In this document: in pieces, positions 42,380 to 47,536 of the stretch
Numbering within the stretch: position 1 is the first letter of the stretch
Layout: each line of letters opens with the position of its first letter
Source of the DNA: Sellimonas sp963559135
GTDB taxonomy: Bacteria; Bacillota; Clostridia; Lachnospirales; Lachnospiraceae
Reading direction: 5' to 3'
Assembly: GCA_963559135.1 (NCBI GenBank)
Contig: CAUWJP010000026.1
Location: forward strand, 1-47,536
Length of the DNA: 47,536 bases
The notes under the pieces: generated by a model
Told to the model about the DNA's origin: nothing
Databases searched by the model: none
Seen by the model: only the letters and a program-made list of their open reading frames with translations
Program-made: the position numbers and the translations under genes

Positions 42380-43606
42380 ATGAAAGAAAAAGTTGTACTG
42401 GCGTACTCAGGCGGACTGGATACTACCGCTGTCATCCCGTGGCTGAAGGAAACCTTTAACTATGATGTCATCTGCTGCTGCATCGACTGCGGTCAGGGAG
42501 AGGAGCTTGACGGACTGGAAGAACGTGCGAAAATGTCCGGAGCAAGCAAACTTTACATTGAAAATATCGTAGATGAATTCTGCGAAGATTACATTATGCC
42601 TTGCGTACAGGCAGGCGCTGTTTATGAAAACAAATACCTGCTTGGTACTGCGATGGCACGTCCGGGAATTGCAAAGAAGCTCGTGGAAATCGCAAGAAAA
42701 GAAAATGCCGTAGCAATCTGCCACGGTGCAACTGGAAAAGGAAATGACCAGATCCGTTTTGAACTCGGAATCACTGCCCTCGCTCCGGATCTGAAGATCA
42801 TCGCTCCATGGAGAATGACAGATCTGTGGACTATGCAGTCCCGTGAAGATGAGATTGAATACTGCAAACAACACGGCATTGACCTTCCATTTGACACAAA
42901 ACACAGTTACAGCCGTGACCGGAACCTCTGGCACATCAGCCACGAAGGTCTGGAACTGGAAGATCCTTCCCAAGCTCCAAACTACGATGATCTGCTCGTA
43001 CTTAGCGTAACACCGGAAAAAGCACCGGATGAACCGGAAGAAGTGACCATGACTTTTGAAAGCGGCGTGCCGAAGACTCTGAACGGCAAAGAGATGAAAG
43101 TATCCGAGATTATCACAGAGCTCAACAAACTCGGCGGAAAACACGGCATTGGTATCATCGACATCGTGGAGAACCGTGTTGTCGGCATGAAGTCCCGTGG
43201 TGTCTATGAGACTCCTGGCGGAACCATCCTGATGGAAGCACATCAGCAGCTGGAAGAGCTCGTTCTCGACCGCGCTACCTATGAAGTGAAGAAAAACATG
43301 GGCAACAAACTTGCTCAGGTTGTCTACGAAGGGAAATGGTTTACACCACTTCGTGAAGCAATCCAGGCATTCGTAACATCCACACAGAAATATGTGACAG
43401 GAGAAGTAAAATTCAAACTGTATAAAGGCAACATCATCAAAGCTGGAACAACCTCACCATATTCTCTGTACAACGAATCACTTGCAAGCTTCACAACCGG
43501 CGATCTTTACGACCACCACGACGCCGACGGCTTCATCAACCTGTTCGGACTTCCGCTGAAAGTTCGTGCCATGAAGCTGATGGAAGAAAAGAATAATCAG
43601 AAATAA
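42380..43606 (+). CDS. argG: Argininosuccinate synthase
   Basis: A 408-residue ligase joining citrulline and aspartate with ATP to argininosuccinate. The N-type ATP pyrophosphatase loop AYSGGLDTT starts at residue 8; CHGATGKGNDQIRFELG and SRDRNLWHISHEGLELEDP are family signatures. The frame is open 11 codons earlier, but the ATG at 42380 has AGGAGG eight bases away. It is divergent from the argC operon and is followed by a terminator; argH does not follow, unlike many genomes. Confidence 0.97.
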   Translation: MKEKVVLAYSGGLDTTAVIPWLKETFNYDVICCCIDCGQGEELDGLEERAKMSGASKLYIENIVDEFCEDYIMPCVQAGAVYENKYLLGTAMARPGIAKKLVEIARKENAVAICHGATGKGNDQIRFELGITALAPDLKIIAPWRMTDLWTMQSREDEIEYCKQHGIDLPFDTKHSYSRDRNLWHISHEGLELEDPSQAPNYDDLLVLSVTPEKAPDEPEEVTMTFESGVPKTLNGKEMKVSEIITELNKLGGKHGIGIIDIVENRVVGMKSRGVYETPGGTILMEAHQQLEELVLDRATYEVKKNMGNKLAQVVYEGKWFTPLREAIQAFVTSTQKYVTGEVKFKLYKGNIIKAGTTSPYSLYNESLASFTTGDLYDHHDADGFINLFGLPLKVRAMKLMEEKNNQK

Positions 43607-43616
43607 TTCATAATCA

Positions 43617-43630
43617 TGCATAATTATAAA
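43617..43630 (+). promoter_or_regulatory. Second copy of the ARG-box-like 14-mer, 3' of argG
   Basis: TGCATAATTATAAA is identical to the site over the argG -35. It lies 10 bases after the argG stop, before the terminator. It may be a distal operator or chance in AT-rich sequence. Confidence 0.35.
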
Positions 43631-43633
43631 TCG

Positions 43634-43666
43634 ACTTCCGGGGAATGTTTCTTCTCCGGAAGTTTT
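43634..43666 (+). terminator. Terminator after argG
   Basis: Ten-base arms ACTTCCGGGG and CTCCGGAAGT (one mismatch) around a 10-base loop, followed by TTTTAG. Confidence 0.75.
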
Positions 43667-43694
43667 AGCATCTTTATGTATCAGAGGTAAAAAT

Positions 43695-44312
43695 ATGAAA
43701 TTACTCTACGCAACAACCAATCCTGCCAAACTCGATTCCATGAGGCGGGTACTTGATCCATTGTCCATTGAACTGACCGGACTTTACGATCTGAATGTGC
43801 CGCTTCCTGATGTGGCAGAAACCGGAAAGAATCCTCTGGAAAATGCAGTTCTGAAGGCAAAAATCTACTACGAAGCATTTCATATTCCGCTCTTTTCCTG
43901 TGACAGCGGACTGTATTTTGAAGAACTTCAGGACGAATTGCAGCCGGGAACCCATATCCGCCGGATCGGCGGCCGTTCCCTGACCGACGAAGAGATGATC
44001 TCCTATTATTCCGATCTTGCCAGAAAGCACGGAGGCACACTGACTGGAAGATACAAAAACGCAGTCTGCCTCATTCTGGATCCAAATCATATTTACAGCA
44101 GTATGGACGAAAGTATCTGGACCACTCCATTTCTTCTGACAGATGCGCCGCATTCAAAACGGGTGGCGGGCTACCCTTTGGACAGTCTTTCTTTGGACTG
44201 TAAAACGAGGAAGTATTACTACGATCTTTCCGATCAGAAAGAGGATTCCTCTACGGTTGATACCGGTTACCGTGCCTTTTTTGAGGCACATTGCCACAAT
44301 GGAATACGTTAA
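43695..44312 (+). CDS. Divergent RdgB/HAM1-like noncanonical purine NTP pyrophosphatase
   Basis: A 205-residue protein of the ITPase fold. ATTNPAKLDSMRRVL matches the substrate loop TxNxxK, GKNPLENAVLKAKIYY the second helix, and SCDSGLYFEEL the metal-binding acid region. The usual GxxSARY stretch after it is replaced by PGTHIRRIGGRSL, so this is a divergent branch. The canonical function is to hydrolyse dITP/XTP to monophosphates and keep them out of DNA; substrate choice here may differ. It lies alone between the argG terminator and a GNAT gene. Confidence 0.75.
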   Translation: MKLLYATTNPAKLDSMRRVLDPLSIELTGLYDLNVPLPDVAETGKNPLENAVLKAKIYYEAFHIPLFSCDSGLYFEELQDELQPGTHIRRIGGRSLTDEEMISYYSDLARKHGGTLTGRYKNAVCLILDPNHIYSSMDESIWTTPFLLTDAPHSKRVAGYPLDSLSLDCKTRKYYYDLSDQKEDSSTVDTGYRAFFEAHCHNGIR

Positions 44313-44389
44313 TTTTTTCAGAAAACCGACATGTTTTATCTATAAAATGTGTCTTTTGAGAAAAGCCACTGGAATTCCCGCTCCTTTTC

Positions 44390-44398
44390 TGGTATGAT
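44390..44398 (+). promoter_or_regulatory. Extended -10 candidate before the second GNAT
   Basis: TGGTATGAT reads as a TGn-extended -10 (TATGAT at 44393-44398), 36 bases before the GNAT start. No convincing -35 is present. Confidence 0.35.
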
Positions 44399-44433
44399 AA
44401 TTAGAATCATATTTGTGAGGGAGGAAAAGAAAA

Positions 44434-44964
44434 ATGGAAATCTTAACACTGAAACGACCGGATATTTCCTTTTCGGATGAGATCCGCTCCTATCGTCAGG
44501 AGTTTCTCGATGCGGGAAGCCCTCTCAATGGCTGCGGCCCTCTGGCTGATATGGAAGATCCGGCAGACTGGGTAGCACACACAGTACGTTTTGAAAAGGG
44601 TGATGATATCCCCGAAGATATGGTACCATCGACTCAGTTTATTTATGTCAGAGAGTCCGACGGAAAAATTATCGGCACTCTCCAGATCCGCCACTCCTTT
44701 ACTCCATTTCTCGAAACATACGGTGGACATATCGGATACTCCATCCGTCCAAGCGAACGGCGTAAAGGATATGCAAAGCAGATGCTTCACGACTGTCTTC
44801 CGTACTGCAAAGAACTGGGATTGGAAAAGGTAATGGTCTCCTGCGTGGATACCAATGTCGCAAGCAGGAAAACAATACTTGCAAACGGTGGAGTTTATGA
44901 CGGTACTGTCTGGGAGCCGGAAGGACAGGTGAACTTTGAACGGTACTGGATTACAGTGGAATAA
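44434..44964 (+). CDS. GNAT-family N-acetyltransferase
   Basis: A 176-residue acetyltransferase. The acetyl-CoA pyrophosphate loop is IRPSERRKGYAKQML (about 108-122), preceded by the beta strand GGHIGYSI and followed by VMVSCVDTNVASRKTILANGG, a common GNAT pattern. GGGAGGA precedes the ATG. Substrate is unknown. It stands alone, followed by a long inverted repeat that may terminate it. Confidence 0.88.
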   Translation: MEILTLKRPDISFSDEIRSYRQEFLDAGSPLNGCGPLADMEDPADWVAHTVRFEKGDDIPEDMVPSTQFIYVRESDGKIIGTLQIRHSFTPFLETYGGHIGYSIRPSERRKGYAKQMLHDCLPYCKELGLEKVMVSCVDTNVASRKTILANGGVYDGTVWEPEGQVNFERYWITVE

Positions 44965-44993
44965 CTGAGCATTTTTTAACCAATGGGTAAACT

Positions 44994-45046
44994 GTACCCT
45001 AATAGTAAGACACAGAAAAAGAGACTGTGTTGAACTGTTAGGGTAC
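44994..45046. repeat. Long imperfect inverted repeat upstream of araC-type gene
   Basis: A 53-base inverted repeat runs from GTACCCTAATAGT through ACACAG, a 9-base loop, and back to ACTGTTAGGGTAC; the arms agree at about 18 of 22 positions. TTTTCTT follows on plus, so it can act as a terminator for the GNAT gene. The outer GTACCCTAATAGT also resembles terminal repeats of some IS3-family elements in Clostridia, so it may be an insertion-sequence scar. Confidence 0.5.
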
Positions 45047-45051
45047 TTTTC

Positions 45052-45079
45052 TTGACTTTGAATTTCTTTACAATATAAT
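45052..45079 (+). promoter_or_regulatory. Promoter of the araC-type gene
   Basis: TTGACT (45052-45057), 16-base spacer and perfect TATAAT (45074-45079), 46 bases before the ATG. Confidence 0.6.
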
Positions 45080-45124
45080 ATAATTTTATCACATATCTGT
45101 ATCGAACAATAAGGGTGAACATTT

Positions 45125-45991
45125 ATGATAATTAAGCGTGTAAAAGACGGAGAAAAAGAAAACCTTAATGGCTGTGTAGTAGACCCGTGTATACGGATCA
45201 CAGCATTTTTTACTGTTTTTGAAGAGCAATTCAACGAAAATTACTACTTTTGTGGAGAAACTCATGATTTTTGGGAATTTGTCTGTGTGCTTGACGGTGT
45301 GCTTGGAGTTACAGCCGGAAAAGATATATTTTTGCTGGAACAAGGCCAGGCTCTTCTTCACAAACCAATGGAATTTCACAGACTATGGTCAGAAAATCAA
45401 ACAAAACCACGCATTATAATTTTTTCATTTGTCGCAGACATCATGCCGTATATGAAAGAACGAAGATTTACGCTGAAAGAAGAGTGGATACATATTCTTC
45501 ATGGACTAATAGAGCGAAGGGACAGCATTTTTGATGTAAAAGGAGGATTAGAAATTATAAAAATCAAACCTGGGAAGTCTATCCAGGCACATATTTTTGT
45601 ATCGGAATTTGAAGATATATTGTTAAAGAGTCTGGAACAAAAGGAAAGATGGATTCTACCATTCACATCACAAAGCGCACAAAATTATAGAAAAATTGTT
45701 AGAATTTTGGATGAACATCTAGATGAACAGTTAACTCTTTCAAAACTCGCAGAATTGGCACAGATGAGTCAATCTGCTATTAAAAAGACATTTTCAAAGT
45801 ATACAGGGATTGGTGTGATGGCTTACTTTAATCAGATAAAAGTCCAAAAAGCAGTGTCCTTATTAAAAGCCGGGAAAAGTGTCGGAGAAATTGCTGAACA
45901 ACTTGGATTTTCTGATCAAAACTATTTTAGCACGGTATTTAAAAGAGTGACCGGATATTCACCGTTACAATATATGAAGGAATTAAGGTAG
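45125..45991 (+). CDS. AraC-family transcriptional regulator
   Basis: A 288-residue regulator with an N-terminal cupin-like sensor (DFWEFVCVLDG, then AGKDIFLLEQGQALLHKPMEFH, about 45-90) and a C-terminal double helix-turn-helix (LTLSKLAELAQMSQSAIKKTFSKYTG and VGEIAEQLGFSDQNYFSTVFKRVTGYSPLQY). This type usually activates sugar-use genes. The ATG follows an AAGGGTG-like site. Base composition is clearly AT-richer than the arginine and competence genes. It lies 124 bases upstream of the GH109-like gene, which is its most likely target. Confidence 0.9.
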   Translation: MIIKRVKDGEKENLNGCVVDPCIRITAFFTVFEEQFNENYYFCGETHDFWEFVCVLDGVLGVTAGKDIFLLEQGQALLHKPMEFHRLWSENQTKPRIIIFSFVADIMPYMKERRFTLKEEWIHILHGLIERRDSIFDVKGGLEIIKIKPGKSIQAHIFVSEFEDILLKSLEQKERWILPFTSQSAQNYRKIVRILDEHLDEQLTLSKLAELAQMSQSAIKKTFSKYTGIGVMAYFNQIKVQKAVSLLKAGKSVGEIAEQLGFSDQNYFSTVFKRVTGYSPLQYMKELR

Positions 45992-46115
45992 CTAAATTCA
46001 AAGATTTTATCTCTAAAATTGTATAGAAGTTTATTTTCGGATATGTCACTATAGATATAGAAAATCCGTCTGGTCATCATGACCAGGAATACAATGAATT
46101 GGAGAGATGAAAGAT

Positions 46116-47312
46116 ATGAAGAATCTAAAAGTTGGAATTATTGGTTTGGGAAACAGAGGCTACTGGCTGATGAAAGATGTTATTCTTTTAATGCCAGGCA
46201 TCAAGGTTACCGCGGTATGTGATGTTTATGAAGACAGAAATGAAAAGGCTGCTGCTTTAACAGAAGAGCTTTGCGGACACAGACCCGCAATGGAAACAGA
46301 CTACAAAAAATTGATTGCAAGAGATGATGTGGATATTGTTGTGATCACCTGCGCCTGGGAAGGACATGTGCAATTAGCAATCGAAGCAATGGAAGCAGGA
46401 AAAGCGGTCGGAATGGAAGTTGGAGGTGCTTACAGCATTAAACAGTGTTGGGACCTTGTAGATACATATGAAAAAACAAAAACACCGTTTATGTTTTTGG
46501 AGAACTGCTGTTATGGCCGCCGTGAACTGATGGCTTTAAACATGGTACAACAGGGATTGTTTGGAGATGTCGTACATTGTCGTGGCGCTTACATGCATGA
46601 CTTAAGAGAGGAAGTCAGCAAAGGGGAGGAAAATCGCCATTACCGCTTAAGAAACTATATTCATCGTAATTGCGAAAATTATCCGACACATGAGCTCGGT
46701 CCAATTGCAAAAATCCTTCAAATTAACCACGGAAACAGAATGCTGTCTTTAACATCAATGTCGTCAAAAGCATCCGGTTTACATGAATATATTAAAGATC
46801 GTATGCCGGATAATAATACACTTTCTCATACCACATTTGCACAAGGTGATGTTGTAAACACCATGATTAAATGCGCAGGTGGAGAGACAATTCTTTTGAC
46901 TTTGAATACCACTCTTCCACGTTTTTACAGCAGAGACTTTACTGTATGTGGAACAAAGGGAATGTATGAAGAAGAAAACGATAGCGTATATTTAGACAAA
47001 AAATACACCTTGGAAGAAGAGATGGAATGGAAAAAATTCTGGGGAAATGCAAAAGAATACGAAGAAGAATATGATCATCCAATCTGGAAAAAATTCTTAA
47101 ATGATGGCGTGCACGGCGGCCATGGCGGAATGGATTGGCTTGTATTCGAAGCATTCTTTGACAGTATCCGCAACAACACTTTATGTCCTATCGACGTATA
47201 TGATGCAGCGTCATGGATGTGCATTACAGCCTTGTCGGAAGAATCCATCGCTTTGGGCGGACAGCCTGTTGCAGTTCCGGATTTCACTAATGGTGCGTGG
47301 ACAAGCCGATAA
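46116..47312 (+). CDS. Gfo/Idh/MocA-fold protein, GH109-like (NAD-dependent glycosidase family)
   Basis: A 398-residue protein. The N-terminal Rossmann domain has KVGIIGLGNRGYW; the C-terminal half has the Gfo/Idh/MocA alpha/beta domain. FLENCCYGRRELMALNMVQQGLFGD, GAYMHDLREE and YPTHELGPIAKILQINHG resemble glycoside hydrolase family 109, whose alpha-N-acetylgalactosaminidases use bound NAD to cleave glycosides by transient oxidation; the Tyr and His of YPTH recall the active-site pair reported there. It has no signal peptide, so it would act inside the cell. The ATG at 46116 has GGAGAG at 9 bases; an ATG three codons earlier is too close. A mucin-sugar role is inference; an ordinary dehydrogenase is the alternative. 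Confidence 0.8.
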   Translation: MKNLKVGIIGLGNRGYWLMKDVILLMPGIKVTAVCDVYEDRNEKAAALTEELCGHRPAMETDYKKLIARDDVDIVVITCAWEGHVQLAIEAMEAGKAVGMEVGGAYSIKQCWDLVDTYEKTKTPFMFLENCCYGRRELMALNMVQQGLFGDVVHCRGAYMHDLREEVSKGEENRHYRLRNYIHRNCENYPTHELGPIAKILQINHGNRMLSLTSMSSKASGLHEYIKDRMPDNNTLSHTTFAQGDVVNTMIKCAGGETILLTLNTTLPRFYSRDFTVCGTKGMYEEENDSVYLDKKYTLEEEMEWKKFWGNAKEYEEEYDHPIWKKFLNDGVHGGHGGMDWLVFEAFFDSIRNNTLCPIDVYDAASWMCITALSEESIALGGQPVAVPDFTNGAWTSR

Positions 47313-47385
47313 GCTTGACATTATCCATATATTAATGTGTAACTTTTTCCATAAAATTTATAAAGCAATCACAATACCCAAAAGC

Positions 47386-47428
47386 AAAAGACCTTGAACC
47401 AGATTTTCCTCTGATTTCAAGGTCTTTT
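47386..47428. terminator. Bidirectional terminator at the right end
   Basis: Perfect 13-base arms AAAAGACCTTGAA and TTCAAGGTCTTTT around a 17-base loop, with A- and T-runs on both sides. It can end the GH109-like gene and a convergent gene from the right. Confidence 0.85.
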
Positions 47429-47465
47429 TCATTTAAGATCAGTCAGCCTGAAAGGCTGTCAATTC

Positions 47466-47534
47466 TTATTTATTGTTGATTGCAGCCTGTTGGGTGCTAT
47501 ATGACTGGCAGTACACCATCCATGTAGGAATTGC
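47466..47534 (-). CDS. Possible 3' end of a gene entering from the right
   Basis: On minus one frame is open from the window edge to a TAA at 47466-47468 and reads AIPTWMVYCQSYSTQQAAIN plus two residues. The stop lies 37 bases before the bidirectional terminator, as expected for a real convergent gene. Only 22 residues are visible and no family can be named. Confidence 0.35.
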   Translation of the reverse strand, partial: AIPTWMVYCQSYSTQQAAINNK

Positions 47535-47536
47535 CT

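Noticed and set aside
1..47536. CRISPR arrays, phage or intact transposase genes
   Set aside because: No regularly spaced repeats and no integrase, transposase or phage structural gene were found on either strand.

Overview
The window looks like a chromosomal segment of a Gram-positive, Clostridia-class gut anaerobe, most likely Lachnospiraceae. The evidence is the large single-chain clostridial PurL, the hrcA-grpE-dnaK-dnaJ operon behind a perfect CIRCE element, strong AGGAGG ribosome sites with several TTG/GTG starts, a two-gene SUF-type Fe-S system, GerMN lipoproteins and a Bacillus-type LexA box. There is no CRISPR array, no intact transposase and no phage gene. Almost everything from 1 to about 42.1 kb reads on the minus strand; genes from argG onward read on the plus strand.

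Layout. 1-0.2 kb: two tRNA genes (Met, cut by the window edge, and Val) with a strong promoter. 0.3-7.9 kb: gdhA, a MarR regulator, purL, a DUF1461 membrane protein and a divergent LysR regulator. 8-13 kb: a DNA-repair-like patch with a helicase that carries an N-terminal PD-(D/E)XK nuclease domain, a small HPr-fold protein that lacks the catalytic His, and a two-gene radical SAM/DUF4130 operon whose promoter lies between two LexA-box-like palindromes. 13-20.4 kb: a redox, Fe-S and metal group: free methionine-R-sulfoxide reductase, Mrp/NBP35 ATPase, RidA, Fe-alcohol dehydrogenase, a DtxR/MntR regulator, a minimal SufC/SufB pair and a Zn/Cd P1B-ATPase behind an ArsR/SmtB-type operator. 20.6-25.7 kb: the heat-shock operon. 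25.7-36.7 kb: DMT transporter-hemW, then lepA, holA, comEC, a GerMN lipoprotein, a histidine kinase, a response regulator and a ComEA-like lipoprotein; the last six read as one close-packed run from a promoter at 36.7 kb. 36.7-43.6 kb: arginine biosynthesis (argC-GNAT-argJ-argB-argD, plus a YdcZ-type transporter) divergent from argG, with ARG-box-like sequences in the shared intergenic region. 43.7-45 kb: an ITPase-like protein and a GNAT. 45-47.5 kb: a visibly AT-richer AraC regulator and GH109-like oxidoreductase-fold gene, then a terminator and perhaps the 3' end of another gene.

How the genes work together. The arginine genes cover acetylglutamate phosphorylation, reduction, transamination, acetyl recycling and argininosuccinate synthesis; argF and argH are not here. 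GDH supplies glutamate. The Fe-S group (minimal SUF plus Mrp carrier) could serve the radical SAM enzymes and Fe-S helicase in the window. The response regulator, kinase and GerMN lipoprotein have the same gene order as actinobacterial mtrA-mtrB-lpqB, but here sit between comEA and comEC, which suggests an envelope-sensing system tied to DNA uptake.

The best candidates for an undescribed system are the SOS-controlled radical SAM/DUF4130 pair and the three-component system embedded in the competence genes. All functions come from reading motifs by eye; no search was run.
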